From Piscicola geometra (Eukaryota; Annelida; Clitellata; Hirudinida; Piscicolidae): a stretch of 64,000 nucleotides of DNA. The DNA is taken from NCBI GenBank assembly GCA_943735955.1, contig OX030958.1, positions 7,637,126-7,701,125 of the forward strand, in the 5' to 3' direction. Of this stretch, positions 38,236 to 52,129 are shown piece by piece; positions within the stretch are counted from its first letter, which is position 1; every line of letters begins with the position of its first letter. The notes beneath the pieces were generated by a model. It was not told the DNA's origin, did no database searches, and saw only the letters and a list, made by a program, of their open reading frames with translations. Made by a program: the position numbers and the translations under genes.

Positions 38236-41200
38236 GGTTTATATGAATTTATATAAACATCTTTTTTCTGTTGTTAGAATAAAAGTGAAGTAAGGTTTCT
38301 TTTGAGAAATGGGAGTGGAATTAAATAGATTTTCAAGGCATCGACTATTCAAACAAATGGAGATAATAATAACGAAAAGCATCTTCGGAAAAATTGAAAC
38401 CGAAGTCTCTAAACAGAATTATGAAGCTCCGATCATAGTAATCTGATATAATTATTCGATAAAAAGATAAACGAGTTTATTGGGCTCTTATCATAATGTC
38501 ATCAGGGGTTGTTTGAGCTAGTGGAAGCTGGATTGATGGGGTTGAATGACTTGAAATCCACTTTTTTATTTTTTGCGAAAAAGACTTTTTTGATTTTATT
38601 CGCCTTTTACGTTATTGTGCTACTAAATAATCCTTAGTCCATGTTTAGTTGCTTGTTAGTTAACTGAGAAAGAACACAATGATTTGACATGAGAAGCCAA
38701 AAAAGACAAGAAATGTGTTTTGGATCATTTGTTAAATTTATAATATATTCAGACAATTATATAGGAATTCTAAAAAAACTTAAGTATTTTGTTTAAATTT
38801 TAAATTCAACTAATTTGAATTGTTTTAACTCTATTTTTGTCGTAAAAATAATTTGAAAATGTGACTTCAAACAACTTAATAGATATTATGGCTTTAAACA
38901 AAGAGTCGCTTCTTTTATAAATAAAAAAGTCAATATAAAAAACCTGCATACCTACCTCTAACTTCTTTCGGAAAAAGCTTTTTCCCATGCCAAAAACTTT
39001 CAGTATAACCTGAAAATAAATATGATTGGATACTGAAAAGTAATATTTTTTTAATCAAAATTTTTCAGCTAAAATCTTTTAAATAAAAACTTTAAAAAGT
39101 TTAATTTATTTAATAAAATAAGTATTTATTAATAAATATGGTTTCAATTAAATCACAAGCTTGTTAAAAACCTATTTAGACAACTCAAAAACACACCTAA
39201 TTGCTAAAACCGAAAAAGCTTAGAAACATTCGTTCTTATTAACACTTTTCAAAACAAATGGTTTCGCAATAATGGCTTCACAACAAAATTTAAATAAAAA
39301 AATTCTTTTAGAAAAAATAACTAGTTTGAAAATACTTTTTATACACTTTTCTAGACCAATCTTCTAAGCACCCCCTAAACTACCACTTGAAGCACCTTTC
39401 ATCCACCTTTCCAACCACCTCTCAAACCACCCTTCCAACCCCTCTTTTCTTAAACCACCATCCAAACTCCCCTTGCCCACCTGAAAGACAAAGACAGCAA
39501 GGATGAGAATGCCAACGTAATGGAGGATGTGCGCAATGTCGAGCAGTTTCTGGGCGTAAGAGTGTTGTCTGTAGTACTCGCTAGTGTTACTGCTGTTGTT
39601 GCAACCAGTGCTGTTGTTGTAGTTGCTGCTGTTAGTGTTGTTGCCACTGCTGACTGTTGCGATTATTTTGTTGTTGTAGTAGTTGTTTTTGTTTGAAGTT
39701 TGTATAAAGGAGTTGACGGCTGATGCATCAATTTTCATGACGCTTGGTTTTAGTCCATTGTTATTGTTTTCAATCTTATTTTTATTTTCCTTGCCGCCAA
39801 TGTTTTGGGTGTTTTTCAAGTTTGAATTATTAACTTGTCTACTCACATAACACTCTAACACTTCAACACTATCATCATCATCCCTTCTACCATCGCTCTC
39901 ATTATCATCCCTTTTAACATCACTATCATCATCATATTTCTTCCTACTCTGCACACAATTTTCAAATTGAATGATTTTTTCAAATTCAAAATCACGTGCA
40001 CCTTCAACATGACTCTTCCTCACTTGATTGGCTCCCATCAAAATAGGCCTCTTCTTGTCAATCTCTATCTTGGTTCTGTCGCCATCTTGGCGTGCAGATC
40101 GTGAGTGTGGTGCTTCTCTCAAGCCATTATCTCGATTCTTTAACACAGTCGTTTGTTCATCTTTTCTTTTGTGAGTGTTTGTGTGTGTAATTGGCTCTGT
40201 GTTCAGAGTATTGTTTGAAAATAACAGCTTTTCGACGGTGTGTTTTTTATTTGGTGCAACTAAGCTTTTTCTTTGTTCTTCATTGACATTTGAAGCGCTG
40301 TTGTTGGCTTCAACAATGGTCCCAATCTTTTGAGGATTTTCTTTAATTTCATCATAACCATCATCTTCAATCAATTCATCTTCGCCATCACCTACTCCAC
40401 CATCATGACGATCATTATCACCTTCAACCAACCTCCCCTCAACATCTTGAACACCATGTTCCTTCGAAGAGACTGCCTTTCTTCTTGAGTTTTCTAAACT
40501 TATTTTCAAATACTCTTTGTCGAATACCTTAGTGACTACATCTATTACTGTATCTTTCCAATAGGAACCATCGTCTTTCTTTATTTCAACCGAATTAAAG
40601 CCAACTTTGGACTTAACGCCATCATCATCTTCTCCAGCATTCCGTTTTCTCCTCAATCGATCATCAGTCTGTTGCGAGAGTTCAAGTGTATTTTCAACGT
40701 TTTCACCAACAGTGCTTTCATTGCTTTTATCATTTTCGTTGCTATTATTATTATTATTATTTTTGGTCATGCCAATATTTTTGGTTTTATCATAATTCCT
40801 ATGTTTGGAAGCATCACCTCCAATATTATCATTATCATTCCCACCATCAGCGTCGTCATCATCATCATCACCTCTAACTCCCTCATTCTTCATGATTCGG
40901 TAACACAAATAAACATCACTGTTTCTGATGCCAACACCATTAGCATCTTTTCCTGCTACATCATCATCATCACCGACACCATCAATTTTTTTATTATTCA
41001 ACAATTCAAAAATTAAATTCTTTTCATTTACTTCTCTTTCATCCTTCACCATTCTCAAACTTTCATTAACCTCTTTTCCTGTTTTGTTCGTGCCGTTCAC
41101 TTCTCTATTTTTGATCAAAAGCGAGAACCTATTTTCCTCTGTTCCCTGACGACCACACTCTCCATCACTCCAGTCCTTCATCCTGCTAAGGACGTATCGC

Positions 41201-43392
41201 AGGTTGTCGCCATGGTAACCGTCTAGAACTTCCGGATAGTTGGTCTTTTGGATGATTGGTGCTTGGGTGAGTGTTTCACGGTGGTGGACATTAGGTATAT
41301 GACTTGAAAAATAAATTCTGTACTATTAAAATTAGTATTACAATTATTAATAAACGAAAACATCGAATGTTTAAGCCTTGAATTAAACTAAAGTTAAATT
41401 TATTTGAAAATTATATTAGTGTGATAATGAAATTAAAAATAAATATTTAAAATTTGTAAATGTAATTACTTTGAAAAAGTTCAAGGTCATTTCGATGTCG
41501 CCAATGTCTTCTCTGCTTCGTTCTTGAGGAGGAAAAGAAGGAATGAATGGATGAAAGGATGATTGATTGAGTGAATTCTGAATGAATGAAGAAAAAATTG
41601 TCAAAGAAAATAGTTGATTATGAGGTTGAAGAAGAGGGAAGATAAAACGAATAAGAATTTAAAGAAATGAAAGTGAAATGAGAAATGAAGGGCATAATAA
41701 GTAGTTTGAGGGACAAGGGTTTGACAGACGTACAATAGTACCATCGTTCGGGACCCTGATTGAATAACTATGTGTGAAAATAGTTTAAAAAAGCTTTAAT
41801 CTGCTTGGAAAAGAGGTTTCTTGGCGTTCTTAGTCTTTATCTCGACAATACGTTGATCAGTGGATTATTCAGATCACGAACTTCTTTCTCTAAATCATTT
41901 GTCTTTTTCCTATTTGAAAAAACCTAGCAATTCGTTCCGACTTGCACAGCATCTTTTCAGAAACACGTGCGAATTCATTCAACGTAAAAACTTTCATTGC
42001 GTTCTTTAAATCTTTGAAACCTATTTTGTTTTTCATCAATTCAATCGACTTTCGTATCCAAACTTTTAGCTTATTTTCCCTTTAGATTATGAACGAATCA
42101 ATGTCATGACATTTCGTATTGTGTTTCTTTGAAAGAAATTACCATTTGTGAAGGCCATTCGGCAAAGTGACTGATGAGAGTGACTTTATGGATGAGAAGT
42201 GATGATGAATGACCACAATGCTCAAATGTCTTAATATATTTTTGTGACCCTTTTGTATTATGAATGAAACTTTTTCTAAGAGTCAAATGTTTGAAAACTA
42301 TTTTTTTCGTTAATCTATTATTTTTCAATCGTTAAGTCACCATCTTCTTCAACCCTTATAACAAATTCTTACTACCCATCTAAACAATCCCTCTTTCCAC
42401 CCACCCACCATCCAAAACACCTCGCACATCAACTTTTCTACCATCTTTTTCTACCCAGAAAGCCATTGTGTCTTTTTAATACATCTTTTCACCGGCTTAC
42501 TCTCGTAAATCCGCTTTATCTTTGGTTCGTCTCTTCCTTTCATGCTCTTCGACTACTATTTTGATTACTTTTCATTATATTTATATGACATTAATGTTCT
42601 AAATGGCTCAGAGACTCTTTAAACCGAGTAAACTTAAAATTATTTTATCTTATAATTTCAAGAAAAAAACTTATTTGTAATATATTTTGATTAATATTTT
42701 TGTAAATCATTATTTTGGAAATAAGATATTTATTCAAATTTATATAGCCTAGTTATAGAGAAATTTATCTATATTTTATGTATCGAGCTTTATTCTGTGT
42801 CTATTTCTATTTGGAATTTTTATTTTTAAAAGTATCGCTCTTGTTTGTATTATTTTATTTTATCGTCCATAAATTCTTTAATCCTTTAAGAAGCGCATCA
42901 AATTATCAATAGAACAATAGCCTACGTATTATTACTATTTTTTTGTAGGTTTGAATTTTAGACAGTTGCTAATGATAATTCGAATTCTAATATTACTACT
43001 AATATTGTTTTAATTCCAATTTATTGAAAGTTCACCTACCTCTTCCGCATACACTTGTGCTATTACTCCACCAACTACTCCACCAAACACTCAAAACAAA
43101 ACAACACTAACAACGTCCACGAAAACAATTAAACAACAAAAAAACTGCTTAAACCACCATCTTCATAAACAACAACGACTCAACATTCACAACAACAATA
43201 TCTAAATATAGGCGAAAAACAACTTTAAATAATGTTAAAAAAATTATTAACGGCAACAAAGTGGTACCCTTGATGGCATGCAGGTCCAGTAGAATCTCTG
43301 CTATCACCACGCCAGCATCCATCACCACCAACACGAACAACAGCACCTGCAGTGGATTGCTGTCCAACACTCGCAACGTCTTGCCTCGACAA
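34420..43392 (-). CDS. divergent voltage-gated proton channel (Hv1-like), N-terminus not found
   Basis: Exons in one consistent phase chain: 43268-43392 (S1), 41470-41522, 39481-39549 (S2), 38956-39009 (S2 end and loop), 37863-38001 (S3-S4), 36215-36330, 35353-35437, 34985-35071, 34420-34808 (stop). S1 reads QVLLFVLVVMDAGVVIAEIL, keeping the selectivity Asp (human D112) and E119. S2 aligns without gaps from HYVGILIL on; F150 and K157 are kept but E153 is Gln. S3 keeps E171, D174 and D185 (KLEIFDAIIVLTSFSLD). S4 is LLIIFLLWRILRIING: R208, R211 and N214 are kept, R205 is Leu. The next exons match the Hv1 coiled coil (SKKRQDLRIQLL, RRRAEKKVEYLEDD, REIQNLKQM) and add about 170 residues of low-complexity tail. 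The first coding exon(s) lie upstream of 43.4 kb and were not located. TMEM266 is the main alternative family. Confidence 0.85.
35458..35771 (-). repeat. 27-bp minisatellite in an Hv1-like intron
   Basis: About twelve copies of a 27-bp unit that includes AAGTAGTGGTGATGGTGGTT on the plus strand. The array starts about 20 bp from the acceptor of the 35353-35437 exon. Confidence 0.95.
36368..36535. repeat. GGTGATGTTGGGT tandem tract
   Basis: Degenerate repeats of about 20 bp (GGTGATGTTGGGTGGTGAAG) lie in the intron next to the 36215-36330 exon. Confidence 0.85.
38008..38157. repeat. 15-bp minisatellite beside the S3-S4 exon
   Basis: Ten units of TTGCAGTGGGTGTGG begin within 10 bp of the S3-S4 exon acceptor (exon start 38001). 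On the minus strand they place a run of CCACACCCACTGCAA in the polypyrimidine-tract region. Confidence 0.97.
38176..38237 (+). repeat. interstitial telomeric (TTAGGG)n block
   Basis: About ten units of TTAGGG, two of them TTTAGGG variants, in an intron of the Hv1-like gene directly after the 15-bp minisatellite. Unique sequence follows on both sides, so it is not a chromosome end. Confidence 0.95.
39481..41302 (-). CDS. 607-codon acidic open exon overlapping the S2 exon
   Basis: One open frame runs from an acceptor at 41303-41304 to the S2 donor at 39480, in the same frame as the S2 helix. It starts HIPNVHHRETLTQAP and NYPEVLDGYHGDNLRYVL, has an ATG at 41181, and is then Asp/Asn/Lys/Glu-rich before S2. 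Codon content and length argue against chance. As an exon it needs two bases from upstream, but the S1 exon supplies one and the 41470-41522 exon supplies none. It therefore needs an unfound exon or its own promoter. The compact S2 exon (39549-39481) is the in-phase alternative. If used with S1, it would put about 580 residues in the extracellular S1-S2 loop. Confidence 0.5.
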
Positions 43393-45006
43393 CTGTGGTG
43401 GATTGAATATAAAAACAAATTATTTTGTTGAAAAAATTAATATTGATATTTTATACAGTTTAAAAAAAAGAGTAACATTTATTTTATTTATTTTTTAGAG
43501 TACTTTGTAGATTGCGAATTTGTTTTTATATTCTACTTTTTTTAAATATCATTTTAAAAGATTTCGCTTTAACTTTCAAGCATCTATTTTCTAGAAACTG
43601 TCTACAAAATTTTATCGAGTTTTTTTCTATCATGGTACATTTAAGAGTTATTATTGTCATATAATGTGCACTATCACCAATAAAAATGATCTAAGAATCG
43701 TAAAAAAACAGTATTGAGAAGAATACAAAAACTAATGATTAAAAGAACAAGATAGGTTGTAAAAAAACACATAAAAAGAATTAAAGTAATAAAAATTCTC
43801 AAGTAGATTCTGATGAATTTTTTGAGCGATTGATTTCGACTACAAAGAGGCGAGACTGGAAATGGAAAATTGGAAAACTAACAACAATGGCTACAAAAAT
43901 GTCATTTAACAGATTTTGGGAAAAAACTAAGTGAACGATATGTATATTTATTTGAAAAACTTAATTACTCATTTTTCATCTACTATCTAATCATATATTT
44001 AAAATATATATTTTATAGTTCTAAAAGTATTTATTGAAGTTATTTCTTATGTTTTCAAAAAACTTTTTGTTTTTTTGTTATATAAACTGTTATTTTTGTC
44101 CTATTTTTCATATTTTCTGTATTTTTCTTCTTCTTCTCGAAATGAAAATAAATTTACAGGATAAATTAATCGGCAATATAAAACACACCAAACTACCTAG
44201 CTCAGAAAAATTCCGCACTTTCCTTGTGCTCGGCTTCTCCCACGTACACAATCTTTCACTCATGCACACAATCCCTTTGATCACGCACGCAATCCTGGTC
44301 ACGCACGCACTTCCACCCACGCGAACCATCTCGCCCACGCCCACACGCACATCTGTGTGGGCGTTTCCATCTATCTAGTCGTACATGACTTACACTGTTT
44401 AATACAATTTCCAATTAAAATATATCAATGTCCAGAACAATTTAATAAAACTAATGTTTTTTCATTTTAAAAATTTGGTGGATACATTTATATGTTTTTT
44501 GTGCTTTATTATTGTATTCTCTATTGATGTTTTTGTTTCTATAAATTTAGGCCTGATATCAACTAAAGGTTCAAACATTAATTCCCTTTCCAAGTATTCA
44601 GAAACTTATAAACCTTCGATTAACCTATTTATTAACGAATTTTAAATTGAAAATACAGTGTAAAAACTTTCAAAAACCATTTATTAGGCATTTCCCACTC
44701 CTCTGTAGTTGCACTGGCATCCAATCCATCTTTGTCCCATACAAGGGAACATATTCACAAACATATTTGTCTTTATATTTACAAAAACTATTTCAATACA
44801 ATTAATTATATTTTTTAAATGTAATTGTTGAAATAAATTTTTAATAAGGGACAATTGCAGTAAATGATTTTTTATACTTTTATAACACACAAAAAACTTT
44901 TCAATTGAAAATCCAAACTCACAAAAAAACATAACACTCACACACACTGAATAAAAAAACGCTAAAAAACAACAAAAATCTCCCAACAGTACACCAAAAG
45001 CGCTGG

Positions 45007-45258
45007 AAACAACACTACAGCATCCAACAACCCCAAACAACACTACAGCATCCAACAACCCCAAACAACACTACAGCATCCAACAACCCCAAACAACACT
45101 ACAGCATCCAACAACCCCAAACAACACTACAGCATCCAACAACCCCAAACAACACTACAGCATCCAACAACCCCAAACAACACTACAGCATCCAACAACC
45201 CCAAACAACACTACAGCATCCAACAACCCCAAACAACACTACAGCATCCAACAGCCAC
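45007..45258. repeat. 28-bp minisatellite, nine copies
   Basis: Nine almost identical 28-bp units containing AACACTACAGCATCCAACAA. Confidence 0.98.
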
Positions 45259-46349
45259 AAACAAGATGACGTAAAGAACGTTAAGAACAGCCAGTCTAAT
45301 AGCCGTTGCGTCGACGTGCCTGCATTATTTGCTCGACACTTTAGCCTTCTGCTTGCGTAAATGTTGAAGAGAGAATATTCCTTCAAAAATAGATACAAAA
45401 AAGATATAGGTTTTTTTATTATGTTGTTTTGGGAAGAAAAATATTCTGTTATTTCCGGATTTTAAACTAAATTTAACGTTTTATTTGAAATATATTTGTC
45501 ATATTTTTATATTTATATATACTATTTTTTTTACTCTAAGCAGACAGCGTTTTTTGTTACTATCACACAAATTGTTTTTTTTTTGGAAAAATATTTTTAG
45601 ATTATTTATTACTACTGAAAATATTTATTTATCTATATTTAGATTGTCTGGGAGGAAATCATTGAAATGAGTCCAATTTTTAATCTAATTTTTCAATATA
45701 TTTTATATTTCAAAAGTTTCTTTGAATTATGTTACATAATAAAAACAATTTATAGAACTTTTCATTTCTAAGAATATTCAATAATTTGAGTTAATATATT
45801 TTTGGAACGATTTAATTTCCTTTATGCCGTACGATACACAGAATTTTCAAATTACTGAAAACTCTCTCGAATTTGATGAAAGAGCGCTATAGAAATTTAT
45901 TTGATTGACTGATTGAACTAAAAGTAATAAGAATTTAAGAATTTCAACGGGAACTCCTTGTTCATAAGACAGCCCATAGGTCGTACTTGAAAAGAAAACG
46001 AGAAAAAAACTTTTAAAATAACTTTGAAACAATTTCTCGCTATTTAAAATTACTTTCAAAAATAAAAGCTTTCTTGAAGTCATTAAATACATAACTACAC
46101 TTTAGATTGTAAATTTTCCCCTACAAAACTTAGCCACTCCTATTATCTTTCCATAAAATAGCAGCTTTAAGTAGTATATTTGTTCAACAACAACAAAAGT
46201 AAATTTTTTCAAAAACTTTTACTGAATATGTGCTCTTGAAATTTCCGTCTTTAAAAAAATATTTTCAATGTTAGCCAGAACCAAAGAATTTAAATCTTGT
46301 GAAAAAGGTCTTTCCTTTCCATAAAAGAGCTTCCCAAGACATAAAATAC

Positions 46350-46460
46350 ATACATACAATACAATACAATAAAATACAATAAAATACAATACAATACAAT
46401 AAAATACAATACAATACAATACAATACATTTCATACGATAACATACAACACAATACATAC
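46350..46460. repeat. AATAC pentanucleotide repeat
   Basis: ATACAATACAATAAAATACA-type pentamers, degenerate at both ends. Confidence 0.9.
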
Positions 46461-49400
46461 AACGACGAATATTATTAACGGCCTTCAAGACCAATCGAAA
46501 ACACATTCGCAAGACTTTTATTGAGATTAGAAAATAAAGGTCTCCATAAAAGTGTTCTACAAAGGATTTCCGGTCGCTTCGGTGGATTTTTAAATGTTCA
46601 GTCGGTTTGATGTCTGTGTGCTCTGAAGACATCTTCTGCAAGGTGACGATGGTGCTGATGCTTGAAAATCAAGCTTCATGCACCGCTTATAACTAGTTCA
46701 AAATTTCAAACATTTTTATGACGGTAATTTAATTATGTAAGTTAAAGGAAGCACGTGCCTAATAATCGCTGAATAAAAGAGAAAAGTGAAACTCATATAA
46801 AATGGGAGCTTTTGTGAAGCGGAAATGTTTTATCAATTTATAAAATTGAAGTTTCACCAAATCATGAAAGACTCAATAATCGGAAAAAATGCTTAAAAGA
46901 ATTTGATTGTATAAAAAAATGCATGCTACTAAATAGTACAAAGGTATTGTGCATGGTACCAAAAGTACAAAGATATTATGATCAAAAGATACAATATAAA
47001 AACAGCGAATCTACTGGAAGTGAAAGCATCCATAGACATAAATAAACATAAAAGATTGAATAAATGCAAACAAAGGAAAAATACTGTCATTGATGTCTTT
47101 CAGTACAGCTTTTTTAGTATTGCAACATTACTAACCATGCCGAAAGTTTCCATTTCAAATTGAAAAATTTTGATCGTTTTTTATTAAACAATAATTTTTT
47201 TGTTTTTGTGAAGTTACTTTTTGTCTTTTAGGAAACCCTTTCTGAGAGCATTCTACTCAAACTTATTGCCTTACTTCCGATGCTTCTCGCACACATTATT
47301 TTCCTTCCTCGTTCACCCGTTCCTTCCATTATTTCCTTTCATCTAGTCTCCCATTTGTACGTTTAAATGATCTTTTTCTTCATCGGCCAATCAATCAATT
47401 TGACTATTTCATCCCACCTATCTATTCATCCTTCCTTCAGTGAGTCCTGCATGAAAAGTATTTTTATATCTTTAAAGTATTCAAAAAACACGACTGAATT
47501 GCAGTTTTTTAATCAACCTGCGGATAAAGTAGGAAAGCATCAAAAAGCCATTTCTATAATTAATCATTAGGGCTTCCTTGGTAACAGACAGCAATTTAAT
47601 GAGCGTCCTTGTGTGTCTTTTGTATGCTTAAACAGATTACATTAGAAAGATGAGAAAACTAAAAAATATTTTAAAAGGCTAAAAAGTGTTTAAAAACGAA
47701 AAGTGATGTGTTTATGAAGCAACTTTTATTTTTTATACTTTTCCTTAAATTAATCATTTGTATAAATTTATTAAGTCTAATAAAAATGAATAAAAAGTTG
47801 TTAAATTTTTAAAGGCATGTCTGAGTCAGTTCACCAGCTCTGGCAAACTTTAAAAATTATTTTGCTTGAAAATTCATCATCATCATCCTCTTGTATTATA
47901 CAATTAATCTTCTCACGAAAGATAAGTTCTCCTTACCCATCTCATTTAATTTTTCTCCACTCAAAGGAATTTAAGGGCTTGACTAATTTTTCCCAAAACA
48001 TTTAAAACCATGTTTAAGATCTTTTGCTTTATACATCTTCAACATCCAGCTCTCTCACTCGGCTGATCCAAGCCATTAGATGTGTCTAAGCAATCAGGGC
48101 TCTTTTTCTAGTTTTAAAGCTATTTTAAACTACAATGCGGCCGTCGTTATGCATGCATTCGATGTCGAACCTCCAGCCGAGCATTTCAGGCTCGTTTCGT
48201 TGGTAGCCATTCACTGAATGTGATGTTACAACCCGTGTTTTTTGAGTGTTCGAGGTTCTATGAAATGTAAAGTACAATCAACTTTTGGACGGCTGAAAAA
48301 AGTGGATTAGTGAGAATTTTGAGCCATCACTCCCACTGTGTGATGGCAACAACATCAGAATTTTTTTTAATAATTTGAAATTTTTAGCGCTTTGTGCCGA
48401 ACATAAATTTTATTTTTAACATTAATAAATAAATAAATAAATATTTCAAATAGAAAAAAATTAGTTGGTTTTTTTTGTTGCCTTAAGCGTGTTGAGTGAT
48501 CTCGTTAAGAAGTTCAATGTCGCAATAATTAGTCGTTTCAACTAATAAATAAACCTCTATTTGATGTTTTATTTCTTGTATAAATTAAATTTAAAAATTT
48601 ATAAAATTCCGATAAAAAATATATTTGTTTAGAAAATATTATTTGATCCTTTTTGTGAGATAAAATCTGTAGTCAGTCCTGGTTTCCGTAGTTTCACTAA
48701 CATATATTTTTCACTTGTATATATTTTTAAATTCATTATCATAACTAATTTTGCGAATGTATTTGGTCAACAGCGTTTCATTGAAGAGCCTATGATTTAT
48801 TTATCTTCGACAATGCATTTCCAGATGGAAAAACGCTTTTAGGAAATTAAATATGAACCACACTAAGCTCTTAATTAGTACTTATCAATTAATTTATATT
48901 AAAATTTAAAATAGTTATTTAATAAATACACATAAAATCTCAAGATTAGTTTTATTTGTACGGTAATCTTTCAAAGTTTTTTTGTTTTTCCGATAATATA
49001 TAAAGCAATTCAATTTTTAAAAATAAAATGTTATGCTTTTGGCAAATTGGAATTTTATGCTTCACAAAAACATTCAACATTCGCAAAAACATTGCCATGA
49101 CACTTTTTAAGTTTGATTGTATTCCCTCGAAAGTCTTATCGCAGTTTTCATTTTTTAATACTATAAATTTTAACAACCTATTATTTAAAACACGCCTATA
49201 AAATTTGAATTCATACTTTCATGTATAAAAATATAAGTTTATTGAAACTTTCAGTTTAATATTTTTATGGTGAATAAAGGTTTGTATGAGATCAAGCATT
49301 GGGAAAGCATCGAAATCGTTAGATCGATTTCAAAGAAAAAAACAGATTCGAGAGATTAAATTAATGCGCTTGGAGGTTTTGGAGTGCCTTCAGAATTATA

Positions 49401-50493
49401 ATTCAAGAACGCTTGATGGTGGATGGTCGAAAGCAGAATGGATTGATGGAAAAAGTGTTATGAAGCGACATAAAAGTTGAAAAGTGGGTTTTATTTGACG
49501 GTGTCAAAATGAATTTTTGTTAAAGTTTCATCAACTTTATATAAATAAATGAAATTCAAAATTATTTAGAAATTGTATTTTCACTTGTACTATTCATAGA
49601 ACATTTGAAAAAAGAATATAATAATATTGAACTATTAGCACTAATTAAAATGGAAAAAAATGAGCAAAATTAATAAATGTTTTAATGAAAACTTTATCTT
49701 TTTTCCGCATTAAAACATTTACGAAAAGAGTTAATTCCATGATGTATGCATGCAGACGTCCGGTATTCATGATCTAAACCTTTTGAATTCTTTTGACTAA
49801 AATTAAATGTAAAAAAGTTTAAAATCAAACAATTTAAAACTTCAATGTATAAAATAGTTAAATTAATTTTAGAGATTTTTTATATTTAATGAAATAAACA
49901 TTAATAAATAACTATGACACGAGATCGATTACTTCTTCATAATTTAATTAAAAACTCAAGTCAAAACGCTTTCGAAACTATTTAGATTTTCCCATTGGTT
50001 CTAAGTTTTTAATGCGTATTTATTGTTCCAAGCTTCAATTAGATGCTATCGGGAACATTCTGCAAAAACAAAAACAGAAGTTAATGTGTTTTTCCAATAT
50101 AATTTTACTTTAGTGCTTTGAAAAAATTTAACAGCAAAAAATACAAAAAGAATAATTTTTCGAAGATAATAAAAAGTTATGTCTTGTATAATCTATTTTA
50201 TTGGGAAGACTTTTTGAATATCATATGACAAAATTCTCGTGCAGCAAATTCAAAAGTAGGAAAAAAATGCCTAAAGTTCAATGCGAAGTTTTCAATATAA
50301 TCAATTTAAGATTTCAAAGCCGGTGGAATTTTCACTACAAATATTTTTTTTAAATGATTGAAAAAAAGATGATTGAATTTTAAATCAAACTTAAATAATA
50401 TTTTCCAATAATTATTCAAATAAAAATCCGTGAATGTATAATTAAATTGAAATTATCAAACTGAAAAACCAAGAGAAGCTCTAACGTGTTAAC

Positions 50494-50569
50494 TTGTTCA
50501 TCGCTCAAGAGGAGGTCTTCCTCGTCAACCAAGTCGTCCTTGATCGCATCGTTCTGTCGCTTCACCAGA
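50494..50569 (-). CDS. orphan 25-codon exon, possibly 5' part of the Hv1-like gene
   Basis: An acceptor (CACTGCAG) and a donor (CAA|GTTAAC) bound a 76-bp exon with one open frame, LVKRQNDAIKDDLVDEEDL then LLSDEQ. The acidic character fits the Hv1 N-terminal region, and the exon is upstream of S1 on the same strand. It ends in phase 0 while the S1 exon needs two bases, so at least one more exon would be needed between them. Assignment is a guess. Confidence 0.4.
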
Positions 50570-50894
50570 CTGCAGTGGCAGTGGTGGTTGGGCGGTTGCC
50601 GTGGTTGAGTGGATGGAGTGGATGGAGTGGTTGGGTAGAAAATGTTTCCCTAACTAGTTTTTAAAAGTGTAAAAAAATATTTAAAAAATGGTTTTTCAGG
50701 GGTTAAAAGTAATAGAAATGAAAGACATGTGCCTTGTCCCTGGTGCCATTACAAGTCAGTAAAAAACTGTCTAAGGAGAACTGCCAATTCTAAAAAGTTT
50801 TATGCGAGGCGGGTTGGTTCATGAAGTGATATTTTGTTTGGTGCATGTGTGGAAAGTTTCATCGTCTAGCTGTGACATGACAACAATAAAACAA

Positions 50895-52003
<1,109 letters not shown>

Positions 52004-52129
52004 ATACACACACACACATACAAACACACATAATCCTATACACAAAGTCGTTTCTAGAACGTCAAAGGCTCACCTCTCCTGCACCAAACGTTTCATTCTA
52101 TTGATTGGCTAAGGTGGAGGGAAGGCTGG

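Larger units (their letters stand above)
43400..50480. other. AT-rich stretch without a confirmed gene
   Basis: It may contain 5' exons of the Hv1-like gene. One GC-richer patch near 45.26-45.36 kb (minus strand) reads HVDATAIRLAVLNVLYVILF after a CAG acceptor, but it runs into a minisatellite. A frame near 46.55-46.64 kb (minus) has acceptor context but no partner exon. No RNA gene was recognised. Confidence 0.45.

Noticed and set aside
38176..38237. Chromosome end
   Set aside because: Unique sequence and Hv1-like exons continue on both sides.
48120..48260. Possible tRNA-like B box (GGTTCGACATC, minus strand)
   Set aside because: No A box at proper distance and no cloverleaf stems.
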